From positions 1 through 17,383 of the forward strand of contig JAVHYH010000041.1 in the NCBI GenBank assembly GCA_031119155.1: a stretch of DNA of 17,383 bases, in the 5' to 3' direction. This document shows positions 1-6,583 of the stretch, in pieces. The DNA is from Brevundimonas sp. GTDB taxonomy: Bacteria; Pseudomonadota; Alphaproteobacteria; Caulobacterales; Caulobacteraceae. A program made the translations under genes and the position numbers. How positions within the stretch are numbered: position 1 is the first letter of the stretch; every line of letters starts with the position of its first letter. The notes beneath the pieces are model-generated. The model saw only the letters and a program-made list of their open reading frames with translations. It made no database searches and was not told where the DNA came from.

Positions 1-1482
1 GATCACGCCCTCGACGAAGGTCTTGTGCTCATAGAGGGCCAGCAGGGCGCCGACGGCCTCGGGGCTCAGGGCGTCCAGCAGGATCGTCGTGGACGGGCGG
101 TCGCCGGGGAAGGTCTTGTGCGGGGCCAGACGGTCCGCCTCGGCCTCATCGGCGCCCGCCGCGATCAGCTCGGCGCGGGCTTCCTTTTCGGTCTTGCCGA
201 CCATCAGGGCCTGGGCCTGGGCCAGGGCGTTGGACCACAGGGGTGCATCGCCCTCGCGATCATCGATGGCGGCCGTGGAGGTGTGGGCGACCACCACGAA
301 CTCGGCGGGCACCACGGTCGGGCCCTGATGGATCTGCTGGAAGAAGGCGTGCTGGCCGTTGGTGCCCGGCTCGCCGAAGACGATGGGACCGGTGGCGGTG
401 TCGACGGGCGTGCCGTCGCGCTTCACCCGCTTGCCGTTCGACTCCATCTCCAGCTGCTGCAGGAAGGCGGGCAGGCGGCGCAGGCCGTGGGCGTAGGGGG
501 CGACGGTGCGGGCGTTGCGGCCCAGACCCTCGACGTTGAAGATCTGCGCCAGCGCCAGCAGGACGGGGGCGTTCTTCTCCAGATCGGCCTCGACGAAATG
601 CTGGTCCATGGCGCGGGCGCCGGCCAGCACCCGCTCGAACACGTCCCAGCCCAGAGCCACGGCGACCGACAGGCTGACCGATGACCACAGCGAATAGCGG
701 CCGCCGACCCAGTCGCGGAAGCCGAAGGTGCGGCCGCAGCCCCAGTCCTTCGCCTTTTCGGGCGCGGCGGTGACGCCGATCAGGTGACGGACCATCCGGC
801 GCGGCGACAGGCTTTCGGCCAGCCAGGCCTTGGCCAGTTCCGCGTTGGCCAGGGTTTCCTGGGTGGTGAAGGTCTTGGACACGACCACGACCAGCGTCGT
901 CTCGGGGTCCAGTCCGGCCAGCGCCTCGGCCATGTCGCGCGGGTCGATATTGGCGACGAAGCGCAGGTCGATGGTCGGCTCCAGCGGCTTCAGCGCGTCC
1001 CACAACAGGCGCGGGCCCAAGTCGGAGCCGCCGATGCCGATGTGGACGATGGCGGTGAACGGTTGTTTCGTCCCGCCCGTCTCGGCGCCGGAGCGGATGT
1101 CGGTGGCGAACTCGCACATGGCGTCGCGGGTCTCATCGACCTCCTTCGACACCGCCTCGCCCAGGGCGTGGAAATCGGCGCCCTCGGCGGCGCGCAGGGC
1201 GGGATGCAGCACGGCCCGGCCCTCGGTGTTATTGACCGCCTCGCCGGCGAACAGGGCGTTACGGCGACCCTCGACATCACAGGCGCGGGCCAAATCCAGC
1301 GCCGCCTCGAAGCCTTCCGCGCTCCAGGCCTGCTTCGACAGGTCCAGATACAGGCCCGCCGCATCGACGCTCATCCGGTCCACGCGACCGGGGTCGGTGG
1401 CGAAATGGTGGACGATGCGCGCTCCGGCGTCCTTGCGCGCCACGGCGCGGAGCAGGTCGAGGGCTTGTTTGCGGGCGGTCAT
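1..1482 (-). CDS. pgi: glucose-6-phosphate isomerase (partial, 3' end outside window)
   Basis: Interconverts glucose-6-phosphate and fructose-6-phosphate in the cytoplasm. In Entner-Doudoroff organisms such as Caulobacterales it mainly serves gluconeogenesis and hexose recycling. The frame is open from the ATG at 1482 to the window edge (494 codons). Visible family motifs are HIGIGGSDLGPRL near the N-terminal third, the sugar-phosphate loop VVVSKTFTTQET, the family signature VGGRYSLWSSVSL, and the active-site stretch GEPGTNGQHAFFQQIHQG holding the catalytic Glu and His. The family is usually about 540 residues, so roughly 45 C-terminal residues lie outside, including the second PGI signature. 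The SD before the ATG is weak (GAG about 9 bases upstream). The gene is divergent from the small exported protein at 1608, across a 125-base region rich in GANTC sites. The identity is certain; the exact start is likely. Confidence 0.96.
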   Translation of the reverse strand, partial: MTARKQALDLLRAVARKDAGARIVHHFATDPGRVDRMSVDAAGLYLDLSKQAWSAEGFEAALDLARACDVEGRRNALFAGEAVNNTEGRAVLHPALRAAEGADFHALGEAVSKEVDETRDAMCEFATDIRSGAETGGTKQPFTAIVHIGIGGSDLGPRLLWDALKPLEPTIDLRFVANIDPRDMAEALAGLDPETTLVVVVSKTFTTQETLANAELAKAWLAESLSPRRMVRHLIGVTAAPEKAKDWGCGRTFGFRDWVGGRYSLWSSVSLSVAVALGWDVFERVLAGARAMDQHFVEADLEKNAPVLLALAQIFNVEGLGRNARTVAPYAHGLRRLPAFLQQLEMESNGKRVKRDGTPVDTATGPIVFGEPGTNGQHAFFQQIHQGPTVVPAEFVVVAHTSTAAIDDREGDAPLWSNALAQAQALMVGKTEKEARAELIAAGADEAEADRLAPHKTFPGDRPSTTILLDALSPEAVGALLALYEHKTFVEGVI

Positions 1483-1512
1483 GGCGATCTCGGCGGCGGT
1501 CGGGCGAGCGGG

Positions 1513-1574
1513 GAGTCGTAAACCCTCGTTTACGGGTCAGGCGTAAGCCGGTTCAACGGCGAATCCATGATTCG
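1513..1574. promoter_or_regulatory. divergent pgi / 1608 intergenic region with three GANTC sites and two short palindromes
   Basis: GAGTC occurs at 1513-1517, GAATC at 1561-1565 and GATTC at 1569-1573. GANTC is the target of the cell-cycle methyltransferase CcrM of alphaproteobacteria. The last two form the palindrome CGAATC-CAT-GATTCG (1560-1574). A second perfect inverted repeat, CGTAAAC-CCTC-GTTTACG, sits at 1517-1534. On the minus strand a loose promoter TTGAAC-N17-GTAAAC can be drawn for pgi, with its minus-10 inside the second palindrome. The motifs are seen directly; control by methylation is inference. Confidence 0.35.
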
Positions 1575-1607
1575 TCGAAACAAATAAGGTTAGCCCCCGA
1601 GGTTCCC

Positions 1608-2084
1608 ATGTCCTGCGGCGTCGCCCTGGCCCTTTCCCTGCTGCTCACCGACCCGAACGTCGCGCTGGCGGCGGAACAGCCGCCGGCTCCCTCCGGGGCG
1701 CCGGTCTCAGTCGCGGGGGAGCCGTTGTTCGCGGACATCGTCAGCCGCGCGGGCGCGCTTCGCTCCGTCGTCGGTCAGTGGCAGGCCAATCTGGCCTCCA
1801 CCCCGGACTGGTACATGACGCCGGAGGCGATCGGCCGGTTTGAAACCGAGACCACCGCCCTGGCCGCCCTCGACATGCAGGGGCACCTGATCCTCAAGGA
1901 GCGCGGCACCGACGGGGATCTGAAATGCATCCTGCGCGGCATTTCGGAAGACATGCCGAAAAAGGTCGAAGCCATCCGCACCGCCGGCACCCCGGCCGAG
2001 CGCCGGGTCGCGCTGGATGAACTGCACTACCTGCTGAACGACAATGTCGAGGTCATCACCGCCCCGCCGGCGCCGCCGGTCTAG
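1608..2084 (+). CDS. small exported protein of unknown function
   Basis: I do not recognise this 158-residue protein. Residues 1-21 form a hydrophobic stretch ending in NVALA, a plausible signal peptidase I site, followed by a Pro/Ala linker and a mixed-charge alpha-helical body with one cysteine (DLKCILRG). The C-terminus is Pro-rich. Codon positions are GC-rich in the normal way, so it looks like a real gene. The start ATG at 1608 has CGAGG five bases upstream. No other start lies in frame upstream, yet the N-terminus lacks the basic residues normal for a signal peptide. A tiny ORF at 1567-1587 encodes MIRRNK in another frame, which hints at a start problem or frameshift. The gene runs convergently towards the peroxiredoxin-like gene, with 30 bases between the stops and no obvious terminator. 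Confidence 0.7.
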   Translation: MSCGVALALSLLLTDPNVALAAEQPPAPSGAPVSVAGEPLFADIVSRAGALRSVVGQWQANLASTPDWYMTPEAIGRFETETTALAALDMQGHLILKERGTDGDLKCILRGISEDMPKKVEAIRTAGTPAERRVALDELHYLLNDNVEVITAPPAPPV

Positions 2085-2114
2085 GTCGGGTCGCAGCGCG
2101 CAAAACGGCGGCCG

Positions 2115-2807
2115 TCAGGCCTCCTCGTCCGCGTATTTGATCGAACAGCCGTAGGGCGCCGCCAGATCGGTGCGGAGCGGGCGTTCGGACATCACATCGT
2201 CCAGCGCCGAGCGGACGAAATTGGTCGCGCCCTGCAGATCGGCGACATCGACGGTCGGCTTGTCGTCAATGCCGCCGACGAAGACCAGCCGCCCTTCACG
2301 ATCAATGACCCGCATGTCGGGCGTGGTCTTGGCGCCGTAGGTCCGGCCCACCTGACCGGTCGGATCAAGCAGCAGATGGGCGGCGTTCGCCCGGGTCCGC
2401 GCCTTCCAGTCACGCGCCTCTTGGCCCTCGACATAGCCCTGCTTGCCCGGGGCCGAGGAGATGATGCTCAGCCAGATCACGCCGTCCGCGGCCGCCTCGC
2501 GCTGCAGGGCCTGCATGGCGCCGGAATAGTGTTTCTGGACGTAGGGACAGCCCTCGTTGGTCCACTCCAGCACAACCACCTTGCCGCGGAAATCGGACAG
2601 GCTGCGCTGGACGCCGTCCGCATCGACGAGGGTGAAGGCAGGGGCGGGCTGGCCCGGCATGGGCATGAGCGCCGGTGCGGGAGAGGGGGAGGAGGGAGAC
2701 GCCTCGGCCTTTTCAGCGGGGGCGGCGGCCTGCTGCTGGCAGGCACCGAGAGAGACGGCGCCGATCGTCAGGGCGGCGAGGGCGACGGTGAGGTTCGGTC
2801 GGATCAC
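2115..2807 (-). CDS. peroxiredoxin/thioredoxin-fold lipoprotein (redoxin family)
   Basis: Predicted envelope redoxin of 230 residues. A signal peptide ends in the lipobox LGAC (Cys23), giving a membrane-anchored lipoprotein. A Ser/Pro/Ala-rich tether to about residue 50 precedes an AhpC/TSA-like domain. The motif LEWTNEGCPYVQKHY carries Cys87, the likely peroxidatic or redox cysteine; there is no CxxC. A second conserved-looking cysteine is near the C-terminus (PYGCSIKY, Cys221) and could be the resolving residue. I chose GTG 2807 because AAGGAG lies nine bases upstream; a TTG at 2834 is in frame but lacks an SD. The gene lies 37 bases downstream of the DsbD/ScsB-type reductase on the same strand. 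ScsB-type reductases are known to feed electrons to envelope peroxiredoxin-like partners, so this is probably its substrate. That partnership is inference. Confidence 0.88.
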   Translation of the reverse strand: MIRPNLTVALAALTIGAVSLGACQQQAAAPAEKAEASPSSPSPAPALMPMPGQPAPAFTLVDADGVQRSLSDFRGKVVVLEWTNEGCPYVQKHYSGAMQALQREAAADGVIWLSIISSAPGKQGYVEGQEARDWKARTRANAAHLLLDPTGQVGRTYGAKTTPDMRVIDREGRLVFVGGIDDKPTVDVADLQGATNFVRSALDDVMSERPLRTDLAAPYGCSIKYADEEA

Positions 2808-2816
2808 GGCGGCGGT

Positions 2817-2822
2817 CTCCTT
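2817..2822 (-). promoter_or_regulatory. Shine-Dalgarno AAGGAG that fixes the GTG start at 2807
   Basis: AAGGAG on the minus strand, nine bases before GTG 2807. It favours the GTG over the upstream in-frame TTG (2834), because the motif lies inside the longer reading frame. Confidence 0.7.
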
Positions 2823-2844
2823 CGGTGGCGTCAAGGCCGGGGCG

Positions 2845-5028
2845 TCAGGGCTTCAGGGCCTCGACGACGACGCCCTCGGTCAGCAGCTGCGGCAGCACCT
2901 CCGGCTCGGCCTGTCCCGGGCGGTACAGCAGATACAGGGGAACGCCCGACCGGCCGTGGCGCTGCAGTTCGGCGGTGATCGCGTCATCACGTCGCGTCCA
3001 GTCACCCACCAGATAGACGGCGCGCGTGCGCTCCATCGCCTGTTTGACACCGGGCGTGGTCAGGGAGGTGCGCTCGTTGATCTTGCAGGTCACACACCAG
3101 TCGGCGGTGAAATTGACCAGCACCGGACGGCCTTCAGCGAGGGCGGCCTGCACGGCGTCGGCGGACCAGGGCGAGGAGGCGAGAGCCGATGCTCCGCCTT
3201 CGGACGATCCGCTTCGCGGCTCCACCGGCGCGCTGGCGGCAAGGGTCGTCGCGCCCAGCATGGCGACCAGCAGGATCGCGCCCGCCCCGGTGTGGATCAC
3301 GCCCTTGCGGCCCAGCGCCCGTTCGCCCTGACCGGCGCCGATCAGCCACAGGCCCGCCGCGGCGGCCAGCCCGGCGACGAACAGCAGGCCCAGCCCCTCG
3401 GCGCCCGTCTGGTTGCTGAACACCCACGCCAGCCACAGGGAGGCGCCGTACATCGGGAAGGCGAGCAGGGCCTTCAGCCGCTCCATCCAGGCGCCGGGGC
3501 GCGGCAGCTTGGCCAGCAGGCGCGGGCTCAGGCTGACCAGCACATAGGGCAGGGCCAGGCCCAGCCCCAGCATCAGGAAGACCGCCAGCGCCATCGGCCA
3601 GGGTATCAGCAGGGCGGCGCCCAAGGCGAAGGCCATGAAGGGGGCGGTGCACGGAGCGGCGACCACCACCGCCAGGGCGCCGGTGAAGAAGGCGCCGACG
3701 CCGCCGGGCAGGCGCGACAGCGGACCGGAGCCCGCGCCCTGCAGCCCGCCGCCGATATGGAAGACGCCGGACAGGTTCAGCGCCACGGCCAGCATCAGCA
3801 GGGCCAGACCCGCCGTGACCGGCGCGGACTGCAGCTGGAAGCCCCAGCCGACTGCCTCGCCCGCGGCGCGCAGGCCCAGCAGGACGCCGGCCAGCAGCAG
3901 GAAGGTGGCCAGCACGCCCGCGAGGAAGGCCAGGCCGTCGGTTCGCGACCGCTTCGCGTCATGGGCCGAGGCCGCCAGCGCCGCCGCCTTCATCGCCAGG
4001 ATGGGGAAGACGCAGGGCATCAGGTTGAGGATCAGTCCGCCCAGCAGGGCGAACAGCATGGCCTGTCCGAACACGACCCATCCTGTCCCGGCGACAGCGG
4101 GCGCGGGCGTCGGGGCGGCGTCGTCCAGCGGATCGAGGTCGCCCGAACCAGTAGCGCCGGTCAGGGCCGGACCCGGTTCGGCCGTGATCTCGAAGGCGCC
4201 GTGAGAGGTGGCCAGCACGCCGGACACCGGTCCGGTCAGGCCGGTCGAGGCCAGCTTCACGCCCGCCGAGAGGACGAGTGTCAGGCCGTCCGGTCCCCAC
4301 GATCCGCTCTGGGCGGCGGCGTGGTCCAGCGGTCCGCTCTCGAACGGGAAGAAATAGCTCGCGCCCGGATCCTTGCCCGCCAGCGGGCCGCCGGTCGCGG
4401 TCAGGGTCAGGACGCCGTTTTCCATCGACGCGCGGGCGCGGATCCCGGCGGGACGCGGGGCCTGTTCGAGGATGCGGGCGATGGCAGCGCCGTGGGCGCT
4501 GTCCTGCGGCGCGGCGCCGTCGCGGACGGGCAGGTCCAGGCCCAGCGTCAGCTCGCGCGGAATGCACATCTCGTCGCTGCAGACGAGGAACAGGGCCTTC
4601 ACCCGCAGAGGCAGGGTGGTTCCGGGACGGGCATCGGCCGGAACCTCGATCGGCACGGGCAGATAGACCGCGCCTTCATAGCCGTAGTTGACCAGACCCT
4701 GCAGACGCTGGCGCCCGGGCAGGGGCCAGACGATCTCGCCTGCCGTGACGCCGGTGGGCAGCGTCCAGCTCAGGGTCGTCGGGCCGCCGGAATCGCCGGG
4801 GTTGCGCCAGTAGGTATGCCAGCCCGGCTCGATGGCCTGACGGACGGCGACCACCACGGTTCCGCCCGGCGTGGCCCAGCGGCTCATGGAGACCAGTTCC
4901 GCCTCGATCTCGTCGGTGCGCTGCGGCCCGACCGGGCTTGCGGCCTGCCCCGGAGCTTGCGCCGTCGCCATGCCGGCCGGGGCCAGCAGCAGGGTCAGCA
5001 GGATCAGGAAGCGGAACAGGCGGCGCAC
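2845..5028 (-). CDS. dsbD: DsbD/ScsB-type protein-disulfide reductase
   Basis: Carries electrons from cytoplasmic thioredoxin across the inner membrane to periplasmic redox proteins. The 727 residues read as a signal peptide (1-24, ending ATAQ) and a large periplasmic N-terminal region to about 310 with Cys150 and Cys155 (FLVCSDEMCIP). A multi-pass membrane domain, about 315-600, carries the exchange pair Cys339 (LNLMPCVFP) and Cys460 (VVAAPCTAPF). A C-terminal thioredoxin domain has CVTC (645-648) and a cis-Pro loop (GVPLY, about 697). The length and big N-terminal domain fit the ScsB subgroup better than E. coli DsbD (about 565 residues). The start is GTG 5028, directly ahead of the signal peptide, with a weak AGAGAG upstream. 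It is the first gene of an operon with the peroxiredoxin-like lipoprotein. Whether to call it dsbD or scsB is open. Confidence 0.93.
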   Translation of the reverse strand: MRRLFRFLILLTLLLAPAGMATAQAPGQAASPVGPQRTDEIEAELVSMSRWATPGGTVVVAVRQAIEPGWHTYWRNPGDSGGPTTLSWTLPTGVTAGEIVWPLPGRQRLQGLVNYGYEGAVYLPVPIEVPADARPGTTLPLRVKALFLVCSDEMCIPRELTLGLDLPVRDGAAPQDSAHGAAIARILEQAPRPAGIRARASMENGVLTLTATGGPLAGKDPGASYFFPFESGPLDHAAAQSGSWGPDGLTLVLSAGVKLASTGLTGPVSGVLATSHGAFEITAEPGPALTGATGSGDLDPLDDAAPTPAPAVAGTGWVVFGQAMLFALLGGLILNLMPCVFPILAMKAAALAASAHDAKRSRTDGLAFLAGVLATFLLLAGVLLGLRAAGEAVGWGFQLQSAPVTAGLALLMLAVALNLSGVFHIGGGLQGAGSGPLSRLPGGVGAFFTGALAVVVAAPCTAPFMAFALGAALLIPWPMALAVFLMLGLGLALPYVLVSLSPRLLAKLPRPGAWMERLKALLAFPMYGASLWLAWVFSNQTGAEGLGLLFVAGLAAAAGLWLIGAGQGERALGRKGVIHTGAGAILLVAMLGATTLAASAPVEPRSGSSEGGASALASSPWSADAVQAALAEGRPVLVNFTADWCVTCKINERTSLTTPGVKQAMERTRAVYLVGDWTRRDDAITAELQRHGRSGVPLYLLYRPGQAEPEVLPQLLTEGVVVEALKP

Positions 5029-5056
5029 GCGACGGTCTCTCTGTGAGGAGCGACGA

Positions 5057-5085
5057 CCTTAGCCGCCCGGACCCCCCGCCGTCAC
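5057..5085 (-). promoter_or_regulatory. possible housekeeping promoter for the dsbD operon
   Basis: The minus strand shows GTGACGG (6 of 7 to the Caulobacter minus-35 TTGACGS), 15 bases, then GCTAAGGT, partly matching the minus-10 GCTANAWC. The spacing is one base longer than the usual 10-14. Initiation would leave a leader of roughly 20-25 bases before GTG 5028. This is a match by eye only. Confidence 0.3.
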
Positions 5086-5134
5086 CGTCGGCGACAGCGG
5101 CAGGTCGCCTCATCGGCGCCTGATCCGTTCCGGG

Positions 5135-5584
5135 TCAGCTTCGGGGCGAGGCTTCGACGACGACCTCGGTGCGGCGGCGCAGCGGCTCATTGGCGCCGGC
5201 CGCGGTGGTCGCGCCCGCATCGCCCACGGCGCCCAGTTCGAAGGCCGGGCTCGGCCAGCCGGCGGCGACCAGCGCCTCGGCCACGGCCAGGGCGCGGCGC
5301 TCGGACAGGCTCAGATTGGCGGCCACGTCGCCGGTGGCCGAGGCTAGGCCGACGACCTGCACCCGCCGGATGTCGCAGCTCTGCAACTGGGTCGCGGTCA
5401 GGCCGATCGCCTGCAGCGCCGCATTGGTCAGCCGCGCCTCATTCTCCGCGAAATAGACGTCGAACCGCTTGGTCACGCACGGCGAGACCTCCGCCACCAC
5501 GGCGCTGCGATCCCGCATCCCCGGCGTCCAGCTGCAGCCCGCCAACACCGCCGCACCCGCAGCGATCACCACGAAACGCTTCAT
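5135..5584 (-). CDS. OmpA-domain lipoprotein
   Basis: Small outer-membrane lipoprotein of 149 residues with a peptidoglycan-binding OmpA-like domain. The N-terminus MKRFVVIAAGAAVLAGC is a clear lipoprotein signal (lipobox LAGC, Cys17). The domain covers about residues 35-145: a first strand FDVYFAENEARLT, then VQVVGLASATGD, then SERRALAVAEALVAAGW and a closing RRRTEVVVE, the usual order of the OmpA/Pal C-terminal fold. The start is ATG 5584, with AGGGG seven bases upstream; a TTG two codons earlier is less likely. It follows the glycine-zipper gene on the same strand across an intrinsic terminator, leaving only about 43 bases for its own promoter, and I see no clear one. It may depend on readthrough. 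It precedes the dsbD operon. The role is presumably wall anchoring or envelope integrity. Confidence 0.85.
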   Translation of the reverse strand: MKRFVVIAAGAAVLAGCSWTPGMRDRSAVVAEVSPCVTKRFDVYFAENEARLTNAALQAIGLTATQLQSCDIRRVQVVGLASATGDVAANLSLSERRALAVAEALVAAGWPSPAFELGAVGDAGATTAAGANEPLRRRTEVVVEASPRS

Positions 5585-5627
5585 CTCCAACCCCTCTCAA
5601 ATCACGCCCAGCCCCCGCCGGCGCATG

Positions 5628-5660
5628 AAAAAGGGCGGCCCGCCTCGCGACAAGCCGCCC
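5628..5660 (-). terminator. intrinsic terminator after the glycine-zipper gene
   Basis: On the minus strand a 7-bp stem (arms 5654-5660 and 5633-5639, GGGCGGC/GCCGCCC) with a 14-base loop is followed by TTTTT (5628-5632). It lies 27 bases after the stop at 5687. The T-tract and flank are identical over 16 bases to those of the terminator at 16925. Confidence 0.7.
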
Positions 5661-5686
5661 CTGAACTCAGGCTTTCGCCATTACTA

Positions 5687-6037
5687 TCAGTAGCGGCGCT
5701 GACCGTTTTCCCAATAGCATTCGCTCTGACGACCGTCGTAGCAGTAGTAGTAGCGGCCCTGGCTGTCGGTGTAGCGACGCTGGTTGGCGCGGTCCTGCGA
5801 GGAGCCGCGGATGGCGCCGGCAGCGCCGCCGACGACAGCGCCGATGGCGGCGCCGGTGCCGGCGTTGCCGTCACCCACATTGTTGCCGATGATGGCGCCG
5901 GCGACAGCGCCGATGCCGGCGCCGATGGCGCCCTGACGGACGGTTTCGTTGGTGCCGTAGCCGTTACCGTAGCCGTCGCTGGCGCAGGCCGAAGCCATCA
6001 TGCCGACAGCCGCAATCGCGATGATCGCCTTCTTCAT
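5687..6037 (-). CDS. glycine-zipper (2TM-type) envelope protein, likely lipoprotein
   Basis: 116-residue exported protein. The signal MKKAIIAIAAVGMMASAC ends in a lipobox-like ASAC (Cys18); Ala rather than Leu at the -3 position makes lipidation likely but not certain. Residues about 35-82 form a glycine-zipper domain of two hydrophobic helices with small residues at GxxxG spacing (GAIGAGIGAVAGAIIG and GAAIGAVVGGAAGAI). The tail is rich in Tyr, Arg and Gln with a CYDGRQSECYW pair of cysteines. Proteins of this type sit in the envelope and are commonly stress-induced, but their biochemical role is poorly known. The start is ATG 6037, with AAGGA nine bases upstream. A perfect general-stress promoter lies about 45 bases upstream and an intrinsic terminator follows, so it can form its own transcript. 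It is divergent from the gene at 6194. Confidence 0.85.
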   Translation of the reverse strand: MKKAIIAIAAVGMMASACASDGYGNGYGTNETVRQGAIGAGIGAVAGAIIGNNVGDGNAGTGAAIGAVVGGAAGAIRGSSQDRANQRRYTDSQGRYYYCYDGRQSECYWENGQRRY

Positions 6038-6079
6038 AATGCTATTCCTTCATCCCTCGGGTTTCCCCCATGGGGTGAG

Positions 6080-6104
6080 AACGCTGGATAAGCGTGGCGG
6101 TTCC
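6080..6104 (-). promoter_or_regulatory. EcfG/SigT-type general-stress promoter for the glycine-zipper gene
   Basis: On the minus strand GGAAC (6104-6100), exactly 16 bases, then CGTT (6083-6080). This is an exact match to the alphaproteobacterial general-stress sigma factor consensus GGAAC-N16/17-CGTT. Transcription should start near 6073, giving a leader of about 36 bases that contains the ribosome site. A 5-bp inverted repeat ACGCT-TATCC-AGCGT overlaps the spacer and minus-10. Confidence 0.75.
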
Positions 6105-6193
6105 CGGCCCTGTGAACAAGGTTAAGCCTGTACTAGGCTGGCGACGGCGTGGCGGAGGGCTGCGCCGGAAACGGGTGCAGACGGGGGTTTCGT

Positions 6194-6532
6194 ATGCGTT
6201 TTTCTGAACCGGCTCGAATGACGGCCGATGATCACAGTCCGATCTGGGCGCGCAAGAAGCGTCGCCGGGGCCCCAATCCGCTGGTCAGCATCCTGGTGAC
6301 CCTGCTGGCGGTGTTCGGTGTCCTGACGGCCGTGCTGGGCATCAAGGAGCGGTCGCTGGCCGAGGGCGGCGCGATGATGGACGGCTGGATCGCCGCCGGC
6401 GTCGCGGCGGTGAAGGGCGAGGCCCCGAAGGTCGCCGACGAAGCCGTCGACACCGCAGGCACCGCAGCCGGGAAGGCGGGCGATGCGGTTCAGGCCGGCG
6501 CCGCCGCGGCGACGGAAGAGCTGAAGAAGTAG
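6194..6532 (+). CDS. small single-pass inner-membrane protein, unknown function
   Basis: Not recognised. The 112 residues divide into a polar N-terminus with a basic cluster (ARKKRRR, about 19-25), one hydrophobic segment (about 30-49, LVSILVTLLAVFGVLTAVLG), and a long Ala/Gly/Lys/Glu-rich tail likely to form an amphipathic helix (AGKAGDAVQAGAAAATEELKK region). The basic cluster before the segment predicts an N-in topology with the tail in the periplasm. I chose ATG 6194, with GGGGG six bases upstream; ATG 6218 and GTG 6149 are in-frame alternatives. It lies between two divergently oriented general-stress promoters, neither of which transcribes it directly. The lipid-kinase promoter begins 18 bases after its stop, and I see no terminator, so readthrough into the kinase is possible. 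Confidence 0.7.
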   Translation: MRFSEPARMTADDHSPIWARKKRRRGPNPLVSILVTLLAVFGVLTAVLGIKERSLAEGGAMMDGWIAAGVAAVKGEAPKVADEAVDTAGTAAGKAGDAVQAGAAAATEELKK

Positions 6533-6550
6533 GCCCGCGCCGCGGTCGCC

Positions 6551-6575
6551 GGAACTCTCGCGGATGCGAGGCGTT
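6551..6575 (+). promoter_or_regulatory. EcfG/SigT-type general-stress promoter for the lipid kinase operon
   Basis: GGAAC (6551-6555), exactly 16 bases, then CGTT (6572-6575). This is a second exact match to the consensus, in the short gap after the gene ending at 6532. The expected start point (about 6581-6583) almost coincides with ATG 6584. The spacer holds a small inverted repeat CTCGC-GGAT-GCGAG (6557-6570). Confidence 0.75.
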
Positions 6576-6583
6576 CGGGCGGC

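Noticed and set aside
2557..5046. Very long open frame (over 800 codons) on the plus strand opposite dsbD and the redoxin gene
   Set aside because: Low-complexity Gln/Gly/Arg-rich translation, typical of antisense frames in GC-rich DNA; the minus strand carries clear DsbD and redoxin motifs.
5100..5130. Stress promoter upstream of dsbD (GGAAC at 5130-5126 on the minus strand)
   Set aside because: No CGTT at 16 or 17 bases downstream.
6120..6140. CtrA binding site (TTAA-N7-TTAA) near 6121
   Set aside because: Only the first half-site is present; the second reads CTAG.
6168..6194. Third general-stress promoter before the gene at 6194
   Set aside because: GGAAA and CGTA are present, but the spacing is 19 and both halves are imperfect.
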